This document shows, in pieces, positions 35,451 through 45,790 of a stretch of DNA of 48,163 bases. Source of the stretch: Rhodospirillales bacterium. Lineage in GTDB: Bacteria > Pseudomonadota > Alphaproteobacteria > Acetobacterales > Acetobacteraceae. The stretch lies in NCBI GenBank assembly GCA_017304945.1, contig JAFKLG010000109.1, forward strand, positions 1 to 48,163, given 5' to 3'. The translations under genes were made by a program, and so were the position numbers. The stretch's first letter is position 1, and the number at the start of each line of letters is the position of its first letter. The notes under the pieces are model-generated. The model made no database searches and had not been told where the DNA came from. It saw nothing but the letters and a program-made list of their open reading frames with translations.

Positions 35451-36086
35451 TCAGGCGATGGCGGACAGCCGCAATGGCGCCGGCTCCGTCCCGCCACCGA
35501 CAGGCAGCAGCAGCGAGAGGCGGAGACCCTGGGCCCGCGCGACCAGCACCGCCATGGGCAGGGCGAGCTGACGCGGCTCGTCCAGGATCGGATCCAGCGC
35601 CGCATCCTCGCGCAGGGCGAGTGCCAGGCCCTCCGGCCAGGCGGCATGCGGACCGGCGATCCGGACCAGGACGTCCTCGTGCGTCCCGAACAGGACGATC
35701 TGTCCGCCGCCCGGCAGGCTCTGTCCGGCGAGCAGCAGCACGGCGGCGAGCGCGCGCCCGAACCCCGGGGCGAACGCCCCATTGGCGGGCAGCCGGTCGG
35801 TCTCCAGGGTCAGCTTCCGCGCATTCGGCAGGCCCGCCGTCAGGTCATGGAGGGCCGTCAGGGTCAGCGGCCCGGGATGCGGTCCCCAGGCCGCCCGCAG
35901 CAGCCGCAGGCGCGCCTGCATCACCTCCATCGCCGCCGCGGCCGCCGCCATGGTCTCGGCATCCGTCTGGCCCTCGGCCATCAACTCCAGGCAGGTATCG
36001 ACCGTGCCCATCGGCCCGCCCAGGTCATGGCAGATCCGCGCGCACATCGTTTCGGCGAGGCGGGCGGCAGCGAGAAGATCGGACAA
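35451..36086 (-). CDS. ChpT-like histidine phosphotransferase
   Basis: A 211-residue protein of the histidine-phosphotransferase ChpT type. Residues 8-30 hold ETMCARICHDLGGPMGTVDT with candidate phospho-site H20, matching the ChpT CHDLxxP pattern; the rest resembles a degenerate HATPase-like domain without clear ATP-binding boxes. ChpT in Caulobacter moves phosphate from CckA to CtrA and CpdR. Here it opens the che operon, so it probably serves CheA, CheY or a linked kinase. The start is taken as TTG at 36086, preceded by GGAGAGG; an internal ATG would delete the first helix. It is 123 bp ahead of cheA. Confidence 0.75.
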   Translation of the reverse strand: MSDLLAAARLAETMCARICHDLGGPMGTVDTCLELMAEGQTDAETMAAAAAAMEVMQARLRLLRAAWGPHPGPLTLTALHDLTAGLPNARKLTLETDRLPANGAFAPGFGRALAAVLLLAGQSLPGGGQIVLFGTHEDVLVRIAGPHAAWPEGLALALREDAALDPILDEPRQLALPMAVLVARAQGLRLSLLLPVGGGTEPAPLRLSAIA

Positions 36087-36098
36087 CGGCCTCTCCAG

Positions 36099-36115
36099 AA
36101 GAAGAACGTCTTCTT
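36099..36115. promoter_or_regulatory. Palindrome in the che operon leader
   Basis: A perfect inverted repeat, AAGAAGA-ACG-TCTTCTT, lies 13 bp upstream of the HPT TTG start in the divergent gap with the DUF3553 gene. It is AT-rich against a GC-rich background. It could be an operator or a leader hairpin for the che operon. Confidence 0.45.
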
Positions 36116-36197
36116 TTGTGGAAAGCTACGATGCCGGCAGACCACACGTCGAGCATCGTCCTTGCGCCGCGCCCATTCGCCCCCCACCATCTGAAGG

Positions 36198-36395
36198 ATG
36201 GGATCGGCCGCAAGCATCGAGCCAGGACAATGGGTCCGGCACCCAGGACGTGAGGACTGGGGCGCCGGCCAGGTGCAGTCCGTGATCGGCGCACGGATCA
36301 CGGTCAATTTCGAGCACGCCGGCAAGGTCCTGGTGAACGCGGCCGTGGTCACGCTCGATCCGCTCGACGGGCCGCCCGCACCGGGATGGACCTGA
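36198..36395 (+). CDS. DUF3553 family small protein
   Basis: A 65-residue protein of the DUF3553 family. The hallmark is PGQWVRHPGREDWGAGQVQS followed by GARITVNFEHAGKVLVN, an SH3-like or CarD-like small beta fold by appearance. A stop codon six bases upstream limits the start to the ATG at 36198; the nearby GAAGG is too close for normal spacing, so initiation may be inefficient. Function is unknown; the family is widespread in alphaproteobacteria. It is divergent from the che operon and 96 bp before moaA. Confidence 0.75.
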   Translation: MGSAASIEPGQWVRHPGREDWGAGQVQSVIGARITVNFEHAGKVLVNAAVVTLDPLDGPPAPGWT

Positions 36396-36491
36396 CCGGC
36401 GCCTGTCGAATGGACTGAGCCCGCCGCCCCGCGGACTTGAACCGCGCCTGGAGATGCGCAACTTGTCCGATCAAAGGAGCATTCCCCTGCC

Positions 36492-37478
36492 ATGATCGAC
36501 CCGTTCGGCCGCGCCATTACCTATCTGCGCGTCTCAGTGACGGACCGCTGCGACCTCCGCTGCGTCTACTGCATGGCCGAGGACATGACGTTCCTGCCGA
36601 AGCGGGACCTCCTCACGCTCGAGGAGCTCGAACGCCTCTGCGCGGCCTTCATCCGGCTCGGCACGAACAAGATCCGCATCACCGGCGGCGAGCCCCTCGT
36701 CCGCCGCGACGTCATGCAGCTCTTCCAGCGGCTCGGCAGCCGCATCGGCGGCGGTCTCGACGAACTCACGCTGACCACCAACGGCACCCAGCTCGCGAAG
36801 CACGCGCAGACCCTGGCCGCCGCCGGGGTGCGGCGGATCAACGTCTCCCTCGACACGCTGGACCCGATCCTGTTCGGCCAGATCACCCGCTGGGGCAAGA
36901 TCGAGCCGATCCTCGACGGCATCTTCGCCGCCAAGGCCGCCGGCCTCTCGGTCAAGATCAACGCCGTCGCCATGAAGGGCGTGAACGAGGACCAGTTCGA
37001 CGGCATGCTCGCCTGGTGCGGCGAGCATGGGCTCGACCTCTGCCTGATCGAGACCATGCCGATGGGCGACATCAACGGCGACCGCACCGACCAGTATCTA
37101 CCGCTGTCGATCGTCCGCTCCCGCCTGCGCAAAAGCTGGACCCTGGAGGACACGGACTACCGAACCGGCGGGCCGGCCCGCTACTTCGACGTGAAGGAGA
37201 CCGGGCGGCGCATCGGGTTCATCACGCCGATGACCCACAATTTCTGCGAGAGCTGCAATCGCGTGCGGCTGACCTGCACCGGCACGCTGTACATGTGCCT
37301 GGGCCAGGACGATGCCGCGGATTTCCGCTCCGTGCTGCGGGCCGGCGCCACCGATGCGGAGCTCGATGACGCGATCCGGGCGGCGATCGCCCGCAAGCCC
37401 AAGGGGCATGACTTCATCATCGACCGCCGGCACGACAAGCCCGCGGTCGCGCGGCACATGAGCGTGACCGGCGGCTGA
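36492..37478 (+). CDS. moaA: GTP 3',8-cyclase MoaA
   Basis: A 328-residue radical-SAM enzyme that starts molybdenum-cofactor synthesis by cyclising GTP. The N-terminal [4Fe-4S] motif is C20, C24, C27 in DRCDLRCVYCMAE; the SAM glycine motif is ITGGEPLVRRD. The C-terminal cluster uses cysteines near 252, 255 and 269 in FCESCNRVRLTCTG. The protein ends MSVTGG, the Gly-Gly tail needed for catalysis. The ATG at 36492 has AAAGGAG at 36473-36479. It implies molybdoenzymes in the organism. No other moa gene is adjacent, and no Moco-riboswitch-like leader was recognised. Confidence 0.96.
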   Translation: MIDPFGRAITYLRVSVTDRCDLRCVYCMAEDMTFLPKRDLLTLEELERLCAAFIRLGTNKIRITGGEPLVRRDVMQLFQRLGSRIGGGLDELTLTTNGTQLAKHAQTLAAAGVRRINVSLDTLDPILFGQITRWGKIEPILDGIFAAKAAGLSVKINAVAMKGVNEDQFDGMLAWCGEHGLDLCLIETMPMGDINGDRTDQYLPLSIVRSRLRKSWTLEDTDYRTGGPARYFDVKETGRRIGFITPMTHNFCESCNRVRLTCTGTLYMCLGQDDAADFRSVLRAGATDAELDDAIRAAIARKPKGHDFIIDRRHDKPAVARHMSVTGG

Positions 37479-37492
37479 GCGGCCGCGCGCCA

Positions 37493-37933
37493 TCACACGT
37501 CCAGCGGCACGCATCCCGGCGCGGCGATCAGGGCCGCGAGCGAGCAGTTCTCCAGCACCGCGGCCACCGCATCGCGCGCCTGCTGCATCAAGGGCTGCAG
37601 GCGGCAGCGGGACACGTCGACGCAGTCCCGGCACTGGCCATAGCGCGTGCGGCTCGCGCAGGGGGTGAGCGCCAGGGGGCCATCGATGCATCGGATCACG
37701 TCCGCCACCGAAATCTGGGCGGCGGCCCGCGCCAGCCGGTAGCCGCCCTGGGCCCCGCGCCGGCTCTCCAGCAGTCCCTCGTCGCGCAGCCGCACCAGGA
37801 TCGCCTCGAGGAACTTGCGCGAAATCGCCTCGCGCTGCGCAATCCCGGCCACCTGGACCCAGTCTGCGTCCCGCCCGAGCTCCGCCACCTGCAGGGCGGC
37901 GCGGACGGCATATTTGGCCTTGCTGGACAGCAT
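37493..37933 (-). CDS. Rrf2-family transcriptional regulator with cysteine cluster
   Basis: A 146-residue Rrf2-family protein. The winged helix reads MLSSKAKYAVRAALQVAELG, then IAQREAISRKFLEAILVRLR and the wing RRGAQGGYRLAR. Cysteines at 92, 101, 104 and 110 in the C-terminal third match the Fe-S ligand region of IscR/NsrR-type sensors. The ATG at 37933 gives good spacing to GGGAGGAG; another ATG two codons upstream abuts it. It is divergent from a flavoprotein gene, with a dyad and promoter between, and probably controls both genes in response to iron-sulfur or redox state. The signal is inferred. Confidence 0.9.
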   Translation of the reverse strand: MLSSKAKYAVRAALQVAELGRDADWVQVAGIAQREAISRKFLEAILVRLRDEGLLESRRGAQGGYRLARAAAQISVADVIRCIDGPLALTPCASRTRYGQCRDCVDVSRCRLQPLMQQARDAVAAVLENCSLAALIAAPGCVPLDV

Positions 37934-37969
37934 CGCCATCTCCTCCCGAGCCATGCGATTGAAGCGGAG

Positions 37970-38019
37970 TTGACATATCCCTATCGCATGGCTAGCAATT
38001 CCTATCAAAGCAGTAGGAA
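37970..38019. promoter_or_regulatory. Promoter and Rrf2-type operator between the Rrf2 gene and the flavoprotein gene
   Basis: A consensus -35 TTGACA (37970-37975) is followed at 17 bp by a -10-like TAGCAA (37993-37998) for the flavoprotein gene. A dyad TTCCTA-N9-TAGGAA spans 37999-38019; its right arm also supplies the AGGA of the flavoprotein ribosome-binding site. CCTATC recurs at 37980 and 38001, 21 bp apart, two helical turns. A minus-strand TTGATA (38003-38008) inside the dyad may be the Rrf2 -35. Confidence 0.6.
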
Positions 38020-38025
38020 AATGCA

Positions 38026-39432
38026 ATGGCCGCTTCCATCGCCATCGTGGGGGCCGGGTTTTCCGGGTCCGCGCTTGCCCTGGGTCTCCGCGTCCACGCG
38101 CAATCCGACGTGACCCTCCATCTCTTCGACCGCAGCGGGCGGTTCGGCCCCGGCCTCGCCTACCATCCGGCCAGCCCCGCGCATCTCCTGAACGTGCCGG
38201 CGGCGCGGATGAGCGCCTTTCCGGATCAGCCGGACGATTTCCTCGACTGGCTTCGCGCGCAACCGGGCATGGAGGGCACGGCGGCGGGGGCGTTTGCGCC
38301 CCGAGCCGCGTACGGGGCTTATCTGTCGGAGCGCCTGCGCGCCGGTGTCGCGGCTCGGGATGGGGCGCGGCTGCAGATCCGGGGCGACCAGGTGACCGAG
38401 ATCGCCCGGTCCGGAGGCGGCTATGCCCTGACGCTCGCGACGGGCGGCACGCTGGCCGCCAACATCGTGGTGCTGGCACTGGGCAACGAGCCCCCGATGC
38501 CCCCAGCTGAACTCAACCTGCTCGTGGGCACGCCGGTCTGGGGTGGCGATGCCTGGTCGGCGGCGGCGCTGCAGGCCCTCGATCCCGACTCTCCGGTCCT
38601 GCTGGTCGGCACCAGCCTGACCATGGTGGACGTGGTGATCTCGCTGCTGGATGCCGGGCATCGCGGACCCATCCACGCGATTTCCCGGCGCGGCCTGCTG
38701 CCGCGGGCGCACCGCGCCCCGCCGGTGCCTCCGGCCACGCTGCCGACGCCGCTGCCGCCCCACGTGCTCGAGCTCACACAGATCCTGCGGGCCCAGGTCG
38801 CCGCCGGCCAACCGTGGCACGCGGTCGTGGATGGGCTGCGGCCGCACACGCAGGCGCTGTGGGAAGCCATGGACGCAACCGAGCAGGGACGGTTCCTGCG
38901 CCATGCGCGGGCCTGGTGGGACGTGCATCGCCATCGCATGGCGGCCGAGGTGGCCGTGCGGATCGAGGCCGCACGCGCGACCGGGCAGTTGCGGGTGCAT
39001 GCGGGCCGGATCGTCGCGGCCAGCCCAGCCGGACGGGCGGCGACGATCACCTGGCGCCCGCGCGGGCGCGACGAGACCGAACGCCTGACCGCCGGGAGGG
39101 TGATCGCCTGCACCGGGCCCGCCGCCGACATCCGGCGCAGCACCAACCCCCTGGTTCTCGACCTCCTGCGACGCGGCCTCGGACGCCCCGATCCGCTCGG
39201 TCTCGGCCTCGACGTCTCGGCGGACGCAGAACTGCGCGACGCGACCGGTGGGATCGCGACGGGGTTGTTCGCGATCGGGCCGCTCACCCGTGGCCGCTGG
39301 TGGGAGATCACGTCGGTGCCCGACATCCGGGTGCAGGCTGCCAGGCTCGCGCAGCGCCTGGCGACGCTGACGCCGCAGATGCGTCCGGTGGCACGGGCGC
39401 CAGCGACGCAGAAGCTACGCGCCGCCGGCTAG
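38026..39432 (+). CDS. FAD/NAD(P)-binding flavoprotein (COG4529-like)
   Basis: A 468-residue flavoprotein with the N-terminal dinucleotide motif IAIVGAGFSGSALALGL, an HLLNVPAARMSAFPDQPDDF segment characteristic of this family, and a second Rossmann motif VLLVGTSLTMVDVVISLL near 190. The C-terminal part has IACTGPAADIRRSTNPLVLD. The family (COG4529, NAD_binding_9) lacks a known substrate. The ATG at 38026 follows AGGA, part of the upstream dyad. It is divergent from the Rrf2 regulator, so redox or Fe-S-linked control is likely. Immediately downstream is a 55-bp tandem repeat array. Confidence 0.82.
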   Translation: MAASIAIVGAGFSGSALALGLRVHAQSDVTLHLFDRSGRFGPGLAYHPASPAHLLNVPAARMSAFPDQPDDFLDWLRAQPGMEGTAAGAFAPRAAYGAYLSERLRAGVAARDGARLQIRGDQVTEIARSGGGYALTLATGGTLAANIVVLALGNEPPMPPAELNLLVGTPVWGGDAWSAAALQALDPDSPVLLVGTSLTMVDVVISLLDAGHRGPIHAISRRGLLPRAHRAPPVPPATLPTPLPPHVLELTQILRAQVAAGQPWHAVVDGLRPHTQALWEAMDATEQGRFLRHARAWWDVHRHRMAAEVAVRIEAARATGQLRVHAGRIVAASPAGRAATITWRPRGRDETERLTAGRVIACTGPAADIRRSTNPLVLDLLRRGLGRPDPLGLGLDVSADAELRDATGGIATGLFAIGPLTRGRWWEITSVPDIRVQAARLAQRLATLTPQMRPVARAPATQKLRAAG

Positions 39433-39435
39433 TTC

Positions 39436-39702
39436 GACCGCGTGATTCACGGCTCCGGCAAACACGCCTTCGCCGATCACGCTCTAGTTTGATCGCGTGA
39501 TTCACGGCTCCGGCGAACACGCCTTCGCCGATCACGCTCTAATTCGATCGCGTGATTCACGGCTCCAGCGAACACGCCTGCGCCGATCACGCTCTAATTC
39601 GATCGCGTGATTCACGGCTCCAGCGAACACGCCTGCGCGGATCACGCTCTAATTCGATCGCGTAATTCACGGCTCCGGCGAACACGCCTGCGCCGATCAC
39701 GC
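39436..39702. repeat. 55-bp tandem repeat, about five copies
   Basis: Copies begin at 39436, 39491, 39546, 39601 and 39656, exactly 55 bp apart; the last is cut short at about 39702. Each copy carries outer arms GCGTGAT and ATCACGC (copy 2: 39495-39501 and 39531-39537), and copies 1-2 also an inner hairpin CGGCGAA-CACGCC-TTCGCCG. Later copies differ at a few bases that weaken the inner stem. The array fills the convergent gap between the flavoprotein gene and mfd. There are no unique spacers, so it is not CRISPR. Confidence 0.9.
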
Positions 39703-39712
39703 GACAGGCGGC

Positions 39713-43155
<3,443 letters not shown>

Positions 43156-43159
<4 letters not shown>

Positions 43160-43449
43160 TGCGGCAGGCTCGCGCGGATGCGCAGCAGCATCGGGGTCTG
43201 CGCCTCTTCGGGGATGGACCGGCGGCCGGTCAGCCAGTCGGCCAGGTCGACGTCCGGCAGCTCGAGCAGCGCTTCCAGCGCATCGAGGTCCTGATCGGTG
43301 AGCGTCGTGAGATGGGCGCGCACGAAGCCGCCGATCATCAGGTCGTTCTCGAATGTTCCGCGATGGGTGGCGCGAAACAGGAGGCGGCGGCAGCGCGCCT
43401 CGCGTGCGGGTCCGCTCGCTGCGCGCGACGCGTGTTCTGGTTCTGTCAT
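43156..43449 (-). CDS. sdhE: FAD assembly factor SdhE (succinate dehydrogenase assembly factor)
   Basis: A 97-residue SdhE/Sdh5-family (DUF339) protein that helps attach FAD to the succinate dehydrogenase flavoprotein. The family motif RGxxE is R30-G31-T32-F33-E34 in ATHRGTFENDLMIGGFV, preceded by RCRRLLFRA. The C-terminal half, DALEALLELPDVDLADWLTG, is typical. It lies upstream of mfd with a 4-bp overlap and is divergent from recG 43 bp away, an arrangement common in alphaproteobacteria. Start ATG at 43449. Confidence 0.93.
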
Positions 43450-43492
43450 CGGCGAGCTGTCATATAGCGGCGCCGCCCGGACCTGTCAGCCC

Positions 43493-45742
43493 GTGAACAC
43501 CGACCCGCTTGCCGCAATCTTCGCGCCCCTGACCTCGCTGCGCGGCATAGGCCCCGCCGTGTCGGCGCTGATCGCCAAGGCGGCGGGCGGGGAGCGGGTG
43601 ATCGACCTGTTGTTCCATCTGCCGGACTCGTATCTCGATCGTCGCGAGCGGCCAACGATCCGAACGGCGCGGATCGGGTCCGTGGCGACGCTGGCCGTGG
43701 AGGTGGTCCGCCATGAGAAGCCGGCCAATCCTCGCCAGCCATGGCGCGTGATCGTCCGGGATGAAACGGGGAGCGCGGACCTCGTGTTCTTCAAATTCGC
43801 GCGTGAGCGCCAGATGCCGGTCGGCGCGCGACTGCTGGTTTCCGGCAAGATCGAGTCGTTCAACGGCCGGGTGACGATCCCGCACCCGGATCACGTCGTG
43901 CCCTCCGACCAGGCGGACCGGCTGCCCGCGATCGAGCCGGTCTGGGGGCTCACGGCGGGGCTGTGGCCCCGCCAGGTCGCGAATGCGATGCGGCAGGCGC
44001 TGGAGCGGCTGCTGCCGCTTCCCGAATGGCAGGACCCCGCCCTGCTGCGCCGCGAGAGGTGGCCCGATTTCGCCACCGCCCTGCGCGCGGTGCAGGCGCC
44101 CGAGCTGGTCGAGGACGAACAGGAGGCACAAACGCTCCCCCTCCCCTTGCGGGAGGGGGTCGGGGGGCGGGGGTGGTGCGAGGCCGCCCCTGGACCGGCC
44201 GGGTCGGCGGCGGCGGGGGTGGGGGCGGCACCCCCTCCCCCCTTCCCCCTCCCGCAAGGGGAGGGGGGGAGCTCTGCTGCCTCGGCCCCGCTCCCGCCAT
44301 CACCCCCGCTGGCCCGCGCCCGCGCGCGCCTCGCCTATGACGAGCTCCTTGCCGGCCAGCTCGCCCTGGCGCTGATCCGCGGCCGCGTCCGCACCCGGCC
44401 GGGCCAGCCGCTGACGGGCGACTCCCGCCTGCGCCGGACGGCGCTCGAGCGGTTCGGCCATGCGCTGACCGAATCCCAGGCCCAGGCGCTCGCGGAGATC
44501 GACGCCGACCTCGCCTCGCCACGCCGCATGCTCCGGCTGCTGCAGGGGGATGTCGGTTCGGGCAAGACGCTGGTGGCGATGCTCGCCATGCTGCGCGCGG
44601 TCGAGGCCGGGAAGCAGGCCGCGCTGATGGCGCCGACCGAGGTGCTGGCCAAGCAGCACCACCGCACCCTCTCCCGCTTCTGCCCCGAACCCGTCGCGCT
44701 CCTCACCGGTTCGGTCAAAGGCAAGGAACGCACCCGCATGTTGCGCGGGCTGCAGGATGGGACGATCCGCCTGGTGGTCGGCACCCATGCCCTGTTCCAG
44801 GACGCCGTCTCCTACCACGACCTCGCCCTCGCGGTGATCGACGAGCAGCACCGGTTCGGCGTCGACCAGCGGCTCTCCCTGGGGGACAAGGGGGCGCTCA
44901 CCGACGTGCTGGTGATGACGGCGACGCCGATCCCGCGCACGCTGCTGCTGACGCAATGGGGCGAGATGGACGTGTCGCGGCTGACCGGCAAACCCGCCGG
45001 GCGGCAGCCGATCCGCACCACGCTCCACTCCGTCGGCACGATGCCCGACGTGCTGGACGGCATCGCCCGGGCGCTCGACGGCGGCGCGCAGGTCTACTGG
45101 GTGTGCCCGCTGGTCGCCGAGAGCGAGGCGCTCGACCTCGCCGCCGCCGAGGACCGCTATGCCGCGCTGCGCATGCGCTTCGGCGATCGCGTTGGCCTGG
45201 TGCATGGCCAGCAGCCGCCGGAGATCCGCGACGCCGAACTCGCGCGGTTCGCGCGGGGCGAGATCCGCCTGCTGGTCGCCACCACCGTGGTCGAGGTCGG
45301 GGTCGACGTGCCCAGCGCCAGCATCATGGTGATCGAACACGCCGAACGCTTCGGCCTGGCGCAGCTTCACCAGCTCCGCGGGCGCGTGGGGCGCGGCGCC
45401 GCCGCCAGCTTCTGCCTGCTGGTGCACGAGGACTGGCTGCCCGAGACCGCCCGCCGCCGGCTGCTGCTGCTGCGCGACACGGAGGATGGGTTCGTCATCG
45501 CCGACGAGGATTTCCGCCTGCGCGGCGGCGGCGATGCCCTCGGCACCCGCCAGGCCGGCCTGCCACGCTTCCGGCTCGCCGACCCGGTCGAACACGAGCC
45601 GCTGCTCGCCATTGCCCATCGCGACGCCCAGGTGCTGCTGGCACGCGACCCGAAGCTCGCCAGCGAGCGCGGCCGTTCCGCGCGGGTGCTGCTGCGGCTG
45701 TTCGAACGCCATGCGGCCATGAAGACGCTGGCCGCCGGGTAG
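43493..45742 (+). CDS. recG: ATP-dependent DNA helicase RecG carrying an in-frame palindromic element
   Basis: A 749-residue RecG, which regresses stalled forks and branch-migrates junctions. The N-terminal wedge domain has LRGIGPAVSALIAKAAGGER and LLFHLPDSYLDRRERPTIRT. The helicase has Walker A GDVGSGKTLVAML near residue 350, DEQHRFGVDQR, TATPIPRTLLLTQWGEMDV, TTVVEVGVDVPSASIMVIEH and QLHQLRGRVGRG. Usual RecG is about 690-700 residues; here residues 214-260 are extra, encoded by a GC-rich inverted-repeat element that keeps the frame open, so the helicase is probably functional. The GTG at 43493 is taken as start; open frame upstream overlaps sdhE on the other strand. Confidence 0.95.
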   Translation: MNTDPLAAIFAPLTSLRGIGPAVSALIAKAAGGERVIDLLFHLPDSYLDRRERPTIRTARIGSVATLAVEVVRHEKPANPRQPWRVIVRDETGSADLVFFKFARERQMPVGARLLVSGKIESFNGRVTIPHPDHVVPSDQADRLPAIEPVWGLTAGLWPRQVANAMRQALERLLPLPEWQDPALLRRERWPDFATALRAVQAPELVEDEQEAQTLPLPLREGVGGRGWCEAAPGPAGSAAAGVGAAPPPPFPLPQGEGGSSAASAPLPPSPPLARARARLAYDELLAGQLALALIRGRVRTRPGQPLTGDSRLRRTALERFGHALTESQAQALAEIDADLASPRRMLRLLQGDVGSGKTLVAMLAMLRAVEAGKQAALMAPTEVLAKQHHRTLSRFCPEPVALLTGSVKGKERTRMLRGLQDGTIRLVVGTHALFQDAVSYHDLALAVIDEQHRFGVDQRLSLGDKGALTDVLVMTATPIPRTLLLTQWGEMDVSRLTGKPAGRQPIRTTLHSVGTMPDVLDGIARALDGGAQVYWVCPLVAESEALDLAAAEDRYAALRMRFGDRVGLVHGQQPPEIRDAELARFARGEIRLLVATTVVEVGVDVPSASIMVIEHAERFGLAQLHQLRGRVGRGAAASFCLLVHEDWLPETARRRLLLLRDTEDGFVIADEDFRLRGGGDALGTRQAGLPRFRLADPVEHEPLLAIAHRDAQVLLARDPKLASERGRSARVLLRLFERHAAMKTLAAG
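44134..44272. repeat. Intragenic palindromic repeat element inside recG
   Basis: Inverted arms of about 43 bp: left 44134-44176, with CCCTCCCCTTGCGGGAGGGG, and right 44228-44272, with CCCTCCCGCAAGGGGAGGGG. They are near-perfect complements around a GC-rich loop of about 50 bp. The translation includes LPLREGVGGRG and PLPQGEGG, peptides characteristic of read-through of such dispersed repeats in high-GC proteobacteria. It keeps the recG frame open and adds about 45-50 residues between the wedge and helicase domains. Confidence 0.85.
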
Positions 45743-45790
45743 CCTCCGCCTCGGCCCGCAGCCATGATGCGCGGCAACGGAGGAAACCGA

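Noticed and set aside
36396..36491. Molybdenum-cofactor riboswitch before moaA
   Set aside because: The gap is only 96 bp and no matching fold was recognised by eye.
39436..39702. Tandem repeat considered as a CRISPR array
   Set aside because: Copies are contiguous at 55 bp with no unique spacers, and no cas genes are in the window.
44134..44272. recG element considered as an insertion sequence
   Set aside because: It has no transposase frame and is only 139 bp; a dispersed palindromic repeat or a very small MITE-like element fits better.
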